Below, in pieces: positions 1-8,302 of a DNA stretch of 64,000 bases. The notes below the pieces were generated by a model. It was not told the origin of the DNA and did not search any database. It saw only the letters and a list, made by a program, of their open reading frames with translations. Both the position numbers and the translations under genes were made by a program. Position 1 is the stretch's first letter, and each line of letters opens with the position of its first letter. The stretch is from an uncultured Lachnospiraceae bacterium. Its GTDB lineage: Bacteria; Bacillota; Clostridia; Lachnospirales; Lachnospiraceae. The stretch lies in the NCBI GenBank assembly GCA_947382625.1, contig CANDAG010000001.1, positions 124,001 through 188,000 on the forward strand, given 5' to 3'.

Positions 1-1
1 G

Positions 2-625
2 ATCTGTGCGGGGATCCATATGGGGCTTTCGGGGATCCCCTGGTGGACCACGGATATCGGAGGCTTCCACGGAGGGAACATCCATGACGGGGGCTTTAAA
101 GAGCTGCTGATCCGGTGGTTCCAGTTCGGCACCTTCTGTCCGGTGATGCGGATGCATGGCTGCCGTGTGCCGGATGAGCAGATCGTAAATAAGGCCGGAG
201 AGGTGCGTGAGCATACCGGAGCGGAAAACGAGGTGTGGAGCTACGGGGAAGAGAATTATGAGATCATGGTGAAGTTCATCGGGATCCGTGAGATGATGCG
301 CGCCTATACCAGAAGCCTTATGGAGGAAGCCCACGAGAAAGGAACTCCCGTTATGCGCGCCCTGTTCTATGAATTCCCGGAGGACAAGGTATGTTATGAT
401 ATCACAGATTCCTATATGTTCGGGCCGGATATCCTGGTGGCGCCCATCTGCCATGAGAAGGCCATGAGCCGCAAGGTCTATCTGCCTGCAGGTGCATCCT
501 TTGTCCATGCAGGAACTGGCGAAACCTATGAAGGCGGGAAATGGTATGAGGTGGAGGCTTCCATTGATACGCTGCCGGTGTTCCTGAGGGAAGGAAAGCA
601 GGAGTATCTGATCGGGAAGATTTAA
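2..625 (+). CDS. GH31 alpha-xylosidase, 3' part (5' end outside window)
   Basis: C-terminal 207 residues of a GH31 glycosidase; the gene runs off the left edge. The reading frame is open from base 2 and is identical in protein sequence to the C-terminus of the complete GH31 gene at 6010-8007. The two DNA copies differ only at 517/7899, 571/7953 and 616/7998, all silent third positions. The family removes alpha-xylosyl residues from xyloglucan-type oligosaccharides, in the cytoplasm here because the full copy has no signal peptide. The visible part lies after both catalytic aspartates. Similarity stops exactly at the stop codon. An antitoxin gene follows 21 bases later, whereas the second copy is followed by a terminator. 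Whether this copy is full length cannot be seen. Confidence 0.9.
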   Translation: MCAGIHMGLSGIPWWTTDIGGFHGGNIHDGGFKELLIRWFQFGTFCPVMRMHGCRVPDEQIVNKAGEVREHTGAENEVWSYGEENYEIMVKFIGIREMMRAYTRSLMEEAHEKGTPVMRALFYEFPEDKVCYDITDSYMFGPDILVAPICHEKAMSRKVYLPAGASFVHAGTGETYEGGKWYEVEASIDTLPVFLREGKQEYLIGKI

Positions 626-646
626 ATAAAGGGGTTACTTCAGATT

Positions 647-964
647 ATGGCGGCAAAATCAGCTAATTTATACGCAAGGATAGAGCCGGATGTGAAAGAG
701 CAGGCAGAAAGCATTTTGTCAGCGCTTGGTATTCCGGCATCCAATGCGATCAATATGTTTTATAAACAGATCATTTTAAACAGGGGGCTTCCCTTTGAAG
801 TAAAAATACCCACAGCAAGACCTGCTGATGTGTCAGGACTGAGCGAAGTAGAATTAAATGCAGAACTGGAGAAAGGGTATGCGGATATGGCGGCAGGCAG
901 AATCAAACCTGCAAAACAGGTATTTGCTGATGTCCGCAAGGATTATTTGACTGGGAAGATTTAA
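647..964 (+). CDS. RelB/DinJ-family antitoxin without a visible toxin
   Basis: A 105-residue protein with a RelB/DinJ-like N-terminus (NLYARIEPDVKEQAESILSA, then a ribbon-helix-helix-type stretch ending near residue 50) and a charged C-terminal tail that in this family binds and neutralises a RelE/YafQ-type toxin. The ribosome site is weak and the gene lies 21 bases after the GH31 fragment. No toxin follows: a strong terminator at 971-1018 comes directly after and the next gene is on the other strand. It may be an orphan remnant or may act on a toxin elsewhere. A decayed copy of its tail appears near 9735-9762. Family assignment is fairly sure; antitoxin activity is inferred. Confidence 0.75.
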   Translation: MAAKSANLYARIEPDVKEQAESILSALGIPASNAINMFYKQIILNRGLPFEVKIPTARPADVSGLSEVELNAELEKGYADMAAGRIKPAKQVFADVRKDYLTGKI

Positions 965-970
965 AGGTCT

Positions 971-1018
971 GCAGGAAGCGTAAAAATAATTTTTTTGCGC
1001 TTCCTGCAATTTTTTTAA
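971..1018 (+). terminator. Rho-independent terminator after the antitoxin gene
   Basis: Perfect 10-bp stem GCAGGAAGCG / CGCTTCCTGC (971-980 and 998-1007) followed by a run of T at 1010-1017. It could also serve the convergent araC-like gene, because A/T runs lie on both sides. Confidence 0.85.
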
Positions 1019-1039
1019 TTTTTTTGCAATAGAAAGCAG

Positions 1040-1876
1040 TCAATATCGTATCGTATTCTGATGATTGGGGATATGGAGCCTGCGGTATGCACCAGGCGTT
1101 GTTCCGGTATATTTCTTGAACATTTTACCCATATGGTATTCGTCATAAAAGCCAAAGTTCATTGCCACCGTCTGAAGCTTTGCGTCAGGATGATCGATGA
1201 TAAACTGTTCAACAAGCTTGATCTTTTCTTCAATCTGATACCGATAAATACTCCTTTGGTATGCAGACTGAAAGTGTTTGTTCAGCGTTTTGTCCGACAC
1301 ATGGAAAAGCTCAACAAAATCAGTAGTTTTGTAAAATCGTTGCGGGTTTTGCGCAATAATTGTAGATATTTGTCTTGCAAGGATGCTGGGACGGGAATCG
1401 ACAGACTGCATACACTCCAAGAGTTCGATAAGCAGCAGATTAAAGAAATAATCCAGCTTGAGGTTCATATGGGTGCGGGGGGGGGTATTTTCATGCCATA
1501 CAGCGATTATTTCCTGAAAGATCATTTTGACCCTGGGGCTTGTCTGTGTATGGATTACTGTGTCAAGCAGAGGTTTTTCAGGGGAAACTGCATTAAAGAT
1601 ATCGTCCGTGGAAGCTGAAATATGAAAATACATGGTATGCGTATTGGGAGTACATTCCTTCATGCCATAATGATGTTCTCCGGCGTGAAGGATTATGACA
1701 TCATCTTTTTGGACAAAATATGACGTCTGGTTTTGCATGATTTCCCATTCCCCATCTATGATATAAACAAAATCATGCTCATCCATAATACGGTCGGGGT
1801 GTAAAAAGCCATTGATATAATGTGTATAATTTGCAACACTGATCTGTCTTGGGGAGTTTAGTTGATAAAAGTTCAT
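1040..1876 (-). CDS. AraC-family transcriptional regulator
   Basis: 278 residues. The N-terminal half is a cupin-like sensor (residues about 10-95, with HDFVYIIDGEWEI and LHAGEHHYGM resembling AraC arabinose-binding folds). The C-terminal 100 residues form the double helix-turn-helix, ending in the typical MGKMFKKYTGTTPGAYRRL signature. Such proteins bind a sugar and activate nearby sugar-use genes. It is transcribed away from the ABC transporter operon at 2190, which is its likely target; that link is inference. A consensus promoter lies at 1928-1955 on the same strand. The start at 1876 has only a weak GGAAA ribosome site. No feature suggests damage. Confidence 0.9.
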   Translation of the reverse strand: MNFYQLNSPRQISVANYTHYINGFLHPDRIMDEHDFVYIIDGEWEIMQNQTSYFVQKDDVIILHAGEHHYGMKECTPNTHTMYFHISASTDDIFNAVSPEKPLLDTVIHTQTSPRVKMIFQEIIAVWHENTPPRTHMNLKLDYFFNLLLIELLECMQSVDSRPSILARQISTIIAQNPQRFYKTTDFVELFHVSDKTLNKHFQSAYQRSIYRYQIEEKIKLVEQFIIDHPDAKLQTVAMNFGFYDEYHMGKMFKKYTGTTPGAYRRLHIPNHQNTIRY

Positions 1877-1927
1877 TATATTTCCATCATAATTTAGAAT
1901 TTCTGCGTTTAATAGACTGCATTATTT

Positions 1928-1955
1928 ATTATATAGGACGATCCATATTTGTCAA
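1928..1955 (-). promoter_or_regulatory. Sigma-A promoter of the AraC-family gene
   Basis: On the minus strand TTGACA (1955-1950) and TATAAT (1933-1928) are separated by 16 bases. Transcription would begin near 1921, giving a leader of about 45 bases. Confidence 0.75.
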
Positions 1956-1995
1956 ATCCTTTTATATACCAGTGGCGTGCAGCAATTAGAATTTA

Positions 1996-2035
1996 GGCTG
2001 TGACAGAGCTCGTTTTGACTCTGCCATGGCTTTTT
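1996..2035 (+). terminator. Possible leader terminator/attenuator before ABC cassette 1
   Basis: Imperfect stem with outer arms near 1996-2008 and 2018-2030 (GACAGAG opposite CTCTGCC, extended by G-U pairs), followed by TTTTT at 2031-2035. It lies in the 313-base gap between the divergent araC-like gene and the transporter. Apart from this stem and the araC promoter, nothing clear was seen in the gap. It may be an attenuator or a leftover terminator. Confidence 0.4.
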
Positions 2036-2189
2036 GTTTGTATAGGGAATTCCCTGGCAGATGATTTGGATTAAATCAAAATGCATAAAAATAAATTTCG
2101 ATTACATTCCTGAATATACATTTTGTTTACGTTCTGTCAATTTACTAACGACAAAAGACTGTTTATACTTACAAAAAAGGAGGTTTGTT

Positions 2190-3128
2190 ATGAAGCGTGA
2201 AGAAGAGAAAAATTTAATGCTCCGTACCAAAAAGTACTGGACAAAGAACTGGCAGCTTTGGGTCATGCTTTTCCCGGCTATGCTGTACATTTTTATTTTT
2301 TGTTATGTACCGATGTACGGTATCCAGCTTGCATTCCGTGAATATAACTTTTCAGCGGGATTTACAGGCGGAGATTGGGTGGGCCTGAAATACTTTAAGC
2401 AATATTTTGAAAGTGCACTGTTCGGAACTACTCTGAGAAATACATTTGTAATTTCCTTTTGGAGTATTGTGATAGGATTTCCGGCGCCGATCATTCTTGC
2501 AATGATCATCAATCAGCTGAAAAATAAGAGATGGAAAAAGGTAGTACAGACAACCGTATATATTCCTTACTTTATTTCGGTCGTGGTACTTGTATCCATG
2601 ATCAATATTCTGTTTAAAAGTGAAAGCGGCGTAGCCGGAAACTTTTTAAAAATGCTTGGCCTGGTCGCGCAGGATACGAATATCCTTGGAAAGGAAAGCG
2701 CCTTTGTTCCTTTGTATGTGCTCACCGGTGTGTGGCAGTCTATGGGATGGAACAGCATCATCTATATAGCGGCGCTCTCATCTGTAGATTCCCAGTTATA
2801 TGATGCCTGCAAGATAGATGGGGCAAATCGTTGGCAGACGATGATACATATCGATTTTCCGGCAATCGTGCCCACGATCGTGATCCTGCTGATCATGAAT
2901 ATGGGAAATATTCTGAATGTTGGTTTTGACAAGGTTTATCTGATGCAGAACAGCTTAAACCTCGGAGTGTCACAGGTTATCTCCACATATGTGTACTCTG
3001 TCGGTGTCAAGTCTTCCCAGTTCTCATTTGGTGCGGCGGTAGGTTTGTTTAATACAGTAGTGAACTTCGTATTCCTTGTTATTACAAACTGGATATCCAA
3101 GCGTTCTACCGGAACGGGATTAATGTAA
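2190..3128 (+). CDS. CUT1 sugar ABC transporter permease, LplB type (cassette 1)
   Basis: 312-residue inner-membrane permease. A longer reading frame begins upstream, but the start at 2190 is preferred because AAAAAGGAGG lies 6-7 bases before it and the protein then begins like the paralogue at 14675. Six hydrophobic segments are visible, starting with WQLWVMLFPAMLYIFIFCYV. The EAA loop that contacts the ATPase is present (YDACKIDGANRWQTMIHIDF). It pairs with the permease at 3141 to carry oligosaccharides delivered by the lipoprotein at 4180. No ATPase is encoded nearby, so a shared MsmX-type ATPase is expected elsewhere. About three quarters of residues appear shared with the cassette 2 copy. 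Confidence 0.93.
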   Translation: MKREEEKNLMLRTKKYWTKNWQLWVMLFPAMLYIFIFCYVPMYGIQLAFREYNFSAGFTGGDWVGLKYFKQYFESALFGTTLRNTFVISFWSIVIGFPAPIILAMIINQLKNKRWKKVVQTTVYIPYFISVVVLVSMINILFKSESGVAGNFLKMLGLVAQDTNILGKESAFVPLYVLTGVWQSMGWNSIIYIAALSSVDSQLYDACKIDGANRWQTMIHIDFPAIVPTIVILLIMNMGNILNVGFDKVYLMQNSLNLGVSQVISTYVYSVGVKSSQFSFGAAVGLFNTVVNFVFLVITNWISKRSTGTGLM

Positions 3129-3140
3129 GGGAGGATTGAG

Positions 3141-4061
3141 ATGGCAGCTAAATTTAACAATACTTCTTCCGGTGAAGTAAAAAGGAGTTTTAATCTGGCA
3201 GACCGGATATTCGGCGCTGCAGTGTTGATCCTCAGTATCATCATTTTTTTGATCATTTTGTATCCGCTGTGGTTCGTTATCATTGCATCTATCAGCAATT
3301 CCAATCTGGTCAATCTGGGACTGGTGACTTTCTGGCCAAAGGATATCCGTTTTTATGGATTTCAGCAGATTTTGGAGGACGAGCGGATCTGGAGGGGATA
3401 TGCGAATACGATTTTGTATGTAGTGGCGGGGACTGCCCTGAATATGGCAGTGACAATGCCTGCGGCCTATGCGCTTTCCAGAAGAAATTTCTCTACCAGA
3501 AATAAGATCATGTTTTATTTTGTGTTTACCATGTTCTTCAGCGGAGGCCTGGTACCCACGTACATGACAGTGAGTTCACTGGGGCTGATCTCCACAAAAT
3601 GGATTCTGATCATTTTTGTGGCAATAAATACTTATAATCTGATCATTGCCAGAACCTTTATTGAAAATTCCATTCCGGAAGAGTTGTATGAGGCGGCAGT
3701 ATTAGATGGATGTTCGCATTTTAGTTATTTTTTCAAGGTGGTGATACCTTTATCCAAAGCAGTGATTTCTGTATTGGTTTTGTATTATGCAGTATATCAC
3801 TGGAATGATTTCTTTACCGCACTGGTTTATAACAGTAACCAGAAAAATTCTCCCCTGCAGATTGTGCTTCGCGAAATCCTGCTGTTAAATCAGGCATTTC
3901 AATCCGGTGTGGGAAGTGTGCAGGGAGGTTATGCACAAGGGGCGGTAGACCAGGTAAAATATGCGGTGATCATTGTTTCCACCGTACCGATTTTGTGCCT
4001 GTATCCGTTTGTACAGAAATATTTCGAAAAAGGCGTTATGATCGGTGCTGTGAAAGGTTAA
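3141..4061 (+). CDS. CUT1 sugar ABC transporter permease, YtcP type (cassette 1)
   Basis: 306-residue second permease, starting 12 bases after the first with a good GGGAGG site. Hydrophobic helices include ILSIIIFLIILYPLWFVII near the N-terminus. The EAA loop reads PEELYEAAVLDGCSHFSYF, as usual for the second CUT1 subunit, and the C-terminus YFEKGVMIGAVKG is typical. It forms a heterodimer with the product of 2190-3128. The same gene pair recurs at 14675-16562 and, more distantly, at 48632-50492. Confidence 0.93.
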   Translation: MAAKFNNTSSGEVKRSFNLADRIFGAAVLILSIIIFLIILYPLWFVIIASISNSNLVNLGLVTFWPKDIRFYGFQQILEDERIWRGYANTILYVVAGTALNMAVTMPAAYALSRRNFSTRNKIMFYFVFTMFFSGGLVPTYMTVSSLGLISTKWILIIFVAINTYNLIIARTFIENSIPEELYEAAVLDGCSHFSYFFKVVIPLSKAVISVLVLYYAVYHWNDFFTALVYNSNQKNSPLQIVLREILLLNQAFQSGVGSVQGGYAQGAVDQVKYAVIIVSTVPILCLYPFVQKYFEKGVMIGAVKG

Positions 4062-4141
4062 AAATGAAGCTTTTGGGTATGCAATAGAAATAGATCTGAA
4101 AGACATGCCTTATATAGCTGCTGTCAGAGAAAGAATATAAG

Positions 4142-4153
4142 ATGCATATGCAT
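4142..4153. repeat. 12-bp perfect palindrome before the binding-protein gene
   Basis: ATGCATATGCAT lies in the 118-base gap between the permease and the lipoprotein gene, 27 bases before the start codon. It may be a chance or structural palindrome; no T run follows. Confidence 0.3.
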
Positions 4154-4179
4154 TTTATAAAAGAAATGGAGGAAAAGAA

Positions 4180-5886
4180 ATGAAGAGAGTTTTAGCAATG
4201 TTACTGGTAGCTGCCATAAGCACAGCTACTCTGGCCGGGTGCGGCAGTCAGTCCAATACGCCTGCAGCGGATACATCCGGATCGGAAACCGCTGCAGATA
4301 CAGAAGCAGATGCAGATACAAAAGCAGATGCGAATAGCGGATCGGAAGCCGGTGGAGAGGTCGTAAAGCTTAAAGCGCTTGCAAACCTGCATCCGTTAAC
4401 ACAGGATGTGGAAGATATGGAATGGGTGGCAGAGATGGAAGCGGAAGCCGGTGTTGAGATTGAATGGGAATATATCAGGGCAGACTGGGATACCGTAAAG
4501 CCCACAAGATTCGCGGCTGGAGACATTCCGGATATCATTATCAATGGTACAGTAGAAGCTGACTATACAAAGTATAACGGCCTGTTTCTTGATATGACTT
4601 CTTATATCAATGAGGAACTTACGCCTAATATTGTTACTATGTTTGAAGAAGAACCTGAGACAAAGGTGTTGGCTACTACTTTGGAAGGCAAGATTTATTG
4701 TCTGCCCAAGTTCCAGGGGAAATGGCCTGCAACAAATACAGTTATGTTCATAAACCAGAACTGGCTGGATAACCTGGGGTTGGAAATGCCGACAACATTT
4801 ACCGAGCTCAAGGATGTGCTTATGGCATTTAAAGAACAGGATGCAAATGGAAACGGCGATCCTAATGATGAGATTCCTTTTGACTTTAATGCAGATTTTG
4901 ATAATGCATGGTTTAACAGCGCCTATTCTCTGACAAATTTAATGGGAGCTATGGGAGTTCAGTTGACTGATTGGGGAACAGATTCCTATTTTGCAGAAGA
5001 TGGTGAGATCAAGTGCTATGCAGTTGATGAGAGATATAAGCTGTTTATGAAATATGTGGCTGACCTGTATGCAAACGGGCTGATCAATACCAATGCCATT
5101 ACAAATGATTACTCTGCATTCCAGTCTCTTTCCAGAGGTAATGAGGCAGGAGAAGCGATTGTCGGTTGTGTATTTGGCTGGGAAGAAACAGATAAATTTG
5201 GTCCTGTTCTCTATGAACAGTATAAACCTCTTCCGGCATTAGATTATGATATTGATTGTGAACCCGGTACATACGATACCAGATGGAGAAACGACTATAC
5301 AGGCTTGAATATGTCCAACAACAGAGCTGTTGTAAACGCTAATTGTAAAAATCCTGAAGCAGCTATGAGATTTTTGGATCGTTTCTATGATCAGACACAC
5401 AGTGTTGAGGGATTGTTCGGCGGTGTGACAGATGGAAATCTTGAAGTAACCGGTGAAAACAGCTACAAGGTATTGCCGCCCCAGAATGAAGATATGGATG
5501 CAGGAACATGGAAGTGGACCAGCTCGTTTGCAGACAATTCTCCGATGTATATCAGAAGATCAAGTGAGGTTGAGATGGCGGAGGATATGCAGTTCGCCCT
5601 GGAAGAAAGAAAGGTATATGACGATGTGATCGCAAAAGCAAGTGTATCAGATACTTATCCGCAGATGTTTATGAAATACACAGAAGAAGATCAGAATACG
5701 ATGGCAGTGATCCAGGCGAATATCAATACTTTTATTGATAATCAGTGGTCGTTATGGCTGACAGGTGAGCAGGATATTGATTCCACATGGGATACTTATG
5801 TACAGAATGTTTATGATACGGGCCTTGAAGATATCTTAAAGATCCGTCAGGCTGCGTTTGATGAATATTTAAAGAATCTTGAATAA
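4180..5886 (+). CDS. Extracellular sugar-binding lipoprotein (cassette 1)
   Basis: 568 residues. It has a lipoprotein signal with lipobox TLAGC and Cys21 as the lipidation site, then an acidic Ala/Asp/Thr-rich linker to about residue 60, then a family-1 solute-binding fold as in LplA-type proteins. AAATGGAGGAAA precedes the start. It captures oligosaccharides outside the cell and hands them to the permeases at 2190 and 3141. It is closely similar along its length to the lipoprotein at 12842 (for example, both contain TPNIVTMFEEEP and YAVDERYKLFMKYVADLYAN). Given the adjacent GH31, a xylose-containing oligosaccharide is a reasonable guess at the ligand. Confidence 0.92.
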   Translation: MKRVLAMLLVAAISTATLAGCGSQSNTPAADTSGSETAADTEADADTKADANSGSEAGGEVVKLKALANLHPLTQDVEDMEWVAEMEAEAGVEIEWEYIRADWDTVKPTRFAAGDIPDIIINGTVEADYTKYNGLFLDMTSYINEELTPNIVTMFEEEPETKVLATTLEGKIYCLPKFQGKWPATNTVMFINQNWLDNLGLEMPTTFTELKDVLMAFKEQDANGNGDPNDEIPFDFNADFDNAWFNSAYSLTNLMGAMGVQLTDWGTDSYFAEDGEIKCYAVDERYKLFMKYVADLYANGLINTNAITNDYSAFQSLSRGNEAGEAIVGCVFGWEETDKFGPVLYEQYKPLPALDYDIDCEPGTYDTRWRNDYTGLNMSNNRAVVNANCKNPEAAMRFLDRFYDQTHSVEGLFGGVTDGNLEVTGENSYKVLPPQNEDMDAGTWKWTSSFADNSPMYIRRSSEVEMAEDMQFALEERKVYDDVIAKASVSDTYPQMFMKYTEEDQNTMAVIQANINTFIDNQWSLWLTGEQDIDSTWDTYVQNVYDTGLEDILKIRQAAFDEYLKNLE

Positions 5887-5954
5887 TTCTGGTCAATATG
5901 AGCTGTATGGTTTGTTTTCTCTGACAGGAAAAATATTTATGTAACAGAAATTGA

Positions 5955-5987
5955 ACGGAGAGATGCTATTTAATCTCTCCGTTTTTT
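5955..5987 (+). terminator. Rho-independent terminator between lipoprotein and GH31
   Basis: Perfect 10-bp stem ACGGAGAGAT / ATCTCTCCGT (5955-5964 and 5973-5982) followed by TTTTT. It lies just upstream of the GH31 ribosome site, so it would lower GH31 expression relative to the transporter if they are cotranscribed. Confidence 0.85.
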
Positions 5988-6009
5988 ACAATCAAAAGGA
6001 GGTTTGGTA

Positions 6010-8007
6010 ATGCAGTTTTTTGAGGAATTGAACGGAAGTCTGATCTTCCGGGAAAATGGGGAGACTCTCATGGTGACGCCCTGGGGGCCGGACAGCTTTC
6101 GTGTCCGTGCATCCTTTCTGGGGGAAATCAGGGAGGGCAGCGTGGCCCTTCTTGATCCGGAGCCTGTTACGGCACAGATCCAGATGGAAGACCTGAGGGC
6201 ATCCATCACAAACGGCAGGATCCGGGCGGAGCTTAAGGTAAACCCTTGGGGAAATGCGCTCCAGATGACCTTTTACAACCAGAAAGGGGAAGTGCTTTTA
6301 GCAGAGATCCCCAACGGCGGCGCCCTTCAGAAGAAGGCAAGGCACTTCATGCCCCTTCCCGGGGGAGGCTACCATCTGAAGGCCAGCTTTGTCTCAAACC
6401 CGGAGGAAAAGATCTACGGCATGGGGCAGTACCAGCAGGAGACGATGAACCTGAAGGGATGCAACTTAGGGCTTGCCCACAGGAATTCCCAGGCAAGCAT
6501 CCCTTTTTATCTTTCTGATCTGGGGTACGGCTTCTTGTGGCATAACGCCGCCATCGGGGAGGTCCATTTTGGCAGCAATACCACCGAATGGGTGGCGCAG
6601 GATACGGACCAGCTTGATTACTGGGTCACGGCCGGGGATACCCCTGCACAGATCGAGGAAGCCTACGCCGCGGCAACCGGGAAGGCGCCCATGATGCCGG
6701 AATACGGACTGGGCTACTGGCAGTGCAAGCTGCGCTATTACAACCAGGAGCAGGTGCTGTCCATCGCAAGGGAATACAAGAAACGCCAGATCCCGGTGGA
6801 CGTGCTGGTGATCGATTATTACCACTGGCCAAGGTGCGGGGACTGGCGCTTTGACGGGGAATATTTCCCCGATCCGGAGGAGATGATCCGGGAGATCCAG
6901 GATATGGGGATCAAGGTGATGGTCTCCATCTGGCCCCAGGTGGACTGGCGGAGCGAGAATTATCAGGAGATGAAGCAGAAGGGGCTTCTGGTGAAGAGCA
7001 ATTCCGGTGTGGATGTGCAGATGATCTTCCACGGGAATAACGTCTTTATGGACGCTACCAACCCCAGGACCCGTGAGTATGTGTGGGAGAAGTGCAAGAA
7101 GAATTACGCGGATCTCGGCATCCGCACCTTCTGGCTGGACGAGGCGGAGCCGGAATTCACCACCTATGACTTCGGGGATTACCGTTTCCATGCCGGCCCT
7201 GTTTCCAGGATCGGGAATATCTATCCCAGAGAGTATGCGAGGCTTTTTTATGAGGGGCAGAGATCCCAGGGGCAGGAGGATATCGTCAACCTGATCCGGT
7301 GTGCATGGGCAGGGAGCCAGAGGTACGGTGCGCTGGTATGGTCCGGGGACATCATGTCAACCTATGAGGACTTCCGCAAGCAGATCTGTGCGGGGATCCA
7401 TATGGGGCTTTCGGGGATCCCCTGGTGGACCACGGATATCGGAGGCTTCCACGGAGGGAACATCCATGACGGGGGCTTTAAAGAGCTGCTGATCCGGTGG
7501 TTCCAGTTCGGCACCTTCTGTCCGGTGATGCGGATGCATGGCTGCCGTGTGCCGGATGAGCAGATCGTAAATAAGGCCGGAGAGGTGCGTGAGCATACCG
7601 GAGCGGAAAACGAGGTGTGGAGCTACGGGGAAGAGAATTATGAGATCATGGTGAAGTTCATCGGGATCCGTGAGATGATGCGCGCCTATACCAGAAGCCT
7701 TATGGAGGAAGCCCACGAGAAAGGAACTCCCGTTATGCGCGCCCTGTTCTATGAATTCCCGGAGGACAAGGTATGTTATGATATCACAGATTCCTATATG
7801 TTCGGGCCGGATATCCTGGTGGCGCCCATCTGCCATGAGAAGGCCATGAGCCGCAAGGTCTATCTGCCTGCAGGTGCATCCTTTGTCCATGCAGGAACAG
7901 GCGAAACCTATGAAGGCGGGAAATGGTATGAGGTGGAGGCTTCCATTGATACACTGCCGGTGTTCCTGAGGGAAGGAAAGCAGGAGTATCTGATCGGAAA
8001 GATTTAA
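6010..8007 (+). CDS. GH31 alpha-xylosidase, complete
   Basis: 665 residues, cytoplasmic (no signal peptide). The ATG at 6010 is preferred over the upstream in-frame TTG at 6004 because AGGAGG at 5998-6003 is then ideally spaced. An N-terminal beta-sandwich precedes a TIM barrel. The family nucleophile motif WLDEAEPE is present (Asp377) and the acid/base motif WSGDI carries Asp447. The WLDEAEPE form is typical of alpha-xylosidase-like GH31 enzymes rather than alpha-glucosidases. The gene appears richer in G+C than the transporter genes before it. The last 624 bases recur almost exactly at 2-625. It probably processes oligosaccharides imported by cassette 1. Confidence 0.92.
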   Translation: MQFFEELNGSLIFRENGETLMVTPWGPDSFRVRASFLGEIREGSVALLDPEPVTAQIQMEDLRASITNGRIRAELKVNPWGNALQMTFYNQKGEVLLAEIPNGGALQKKARHFMPLPGGGYHLKASFVSNPEEKIYGMGQYQQETMNLKGCNLGLAHRNSQASIPFYLSDLGYGFLWHNAAIGEVHFGSNTTEWVAQDTDQLDYWVTAGDTPAQIEEAYAAATGKAPMMPEYGLGYWQCKLRYYNQEQVLSIAREYKKRQIPVDVLVIDYYHWPRCGDWRFDGEYFPDPEEMIREIQDMGIKVMVSIWPQVDWRSENYQEMKQKGLLVKSNSGVDVQMIFHGNNVFMDATNPRTREYVWEKCKKNYADLGIRTFWLDEAEPEFTTYDFGDYRFHAGPVSRIGNIYPREYARLFYEGQRSQGQEDIVNLIRCAWAGSQRYGALVWSGDIMSTYEDFRKQICAGIHMGLSGIPWWTTDIGGFHGGNIHDGGFKELLIRWFQFGTFCPVMRMHGCRVPDEQIVNKAGEVREHTGAENEVWSYGEENYEIMVKFIGIREMMRAYTRSLMEEAHEKGTPVMRALFYEFPEDKVCYDITDSYMFGPDILVAPICHEKAMSRKVYLPAGASFVHAGTGETYEGGKWYEVEASIDTLPVFLREGKQEYLIGKI

Positions 8008-8016
8008 GAACTGGTA

Positions 8017-8055
8017 AAACAAGGGGCAGTCCGCTTAGCGGCCTGCCCCTGTTTG
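8017..8055 (+). terminator. Terminator after GH31
   Basis: Stem AGGGGCAG / CTGCCCCT, extended by AAAC / GTTT with one bulged A, around a small inner hairpin. The lower strand also reads as a terminator. Confidence 0.75.
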
Positions 8056-8197
8056 TAACTATTCAGCCTTCCGGCTTCATAGTTACTGAATCTGCCCATT
8101 TAAAGTCGCCTGCGGCGAGGGGCAGATTCACTCCTGGCTTAATCCACGCTTTTTCACGGACTTTGCAGCAAGTGCAAAGTCCTGGTTGAATAGTTAC
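8055..8197. repeat. Structured inverted-repeat element of 143 bp
   Basis: Outer 14-base arms GTAACTATTCAGCC (8055-8068) and GGTTGAATAGTTAC (8184-8197) match with one mismatch. Inside are a second pair, TGAATCTGCCC opposite GGGGCAGATTCA, the hairpin CGCCTGCGGCG, and a perfect 10-bp hairpin GGACTTTGCA / TGCAAAGTCC. No coding frame is evident. It looks like a miniature mobile or REP-type element, or a folded RNA. Confidence 0.6.
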
Positions 8198-8226
8198 CTC
8201 TGTTTCCTAAAAAGCAGGCGGTATAG

Positions 8227-8273
8227 TTGACTTCTCTTCAAATAAGGTACATAATTAACTTGAAAGTTAATTA
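8227..8273 (+). promoter_or_regulatory. Promoter and palindromic operator of the ATPase gene
   Basis: TTGACT (8227-8232), 17 bases, then CATAAT (8250-8255). A perfect palindrome with 10-base arms TAATTAACTT / AAGTTAATTA and a 2-base centre (8252-8273) overlaps the -10 box and start region, the classic place for a repressor site. Confidence 0.6.
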
Positions 8274-8302
8274 CTTTGAAATCAATAAACAGGAGAATGA
8301 AT

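Noticed and set aside
1061..1618. A 185-codon plus-strand open frame opposite the AraC-family gene
   Set aside because: No ribosome site and no recognisable domain, while the opposite strand encodes a complete AraC regulator with a consensus promoter.
2061..2189. Upstream extension of the first permease gene
   Set aside because: The extension has no membrane signal or homology to the paralogue, whereas the ATG at 2190 has a strong ribosome site.
6466..7191. A 241-codon minus-strand open frame inside GH31
   Set aside because: Antisense to a well-supported enzyme with intact catalytic motifs; no family resemblance.
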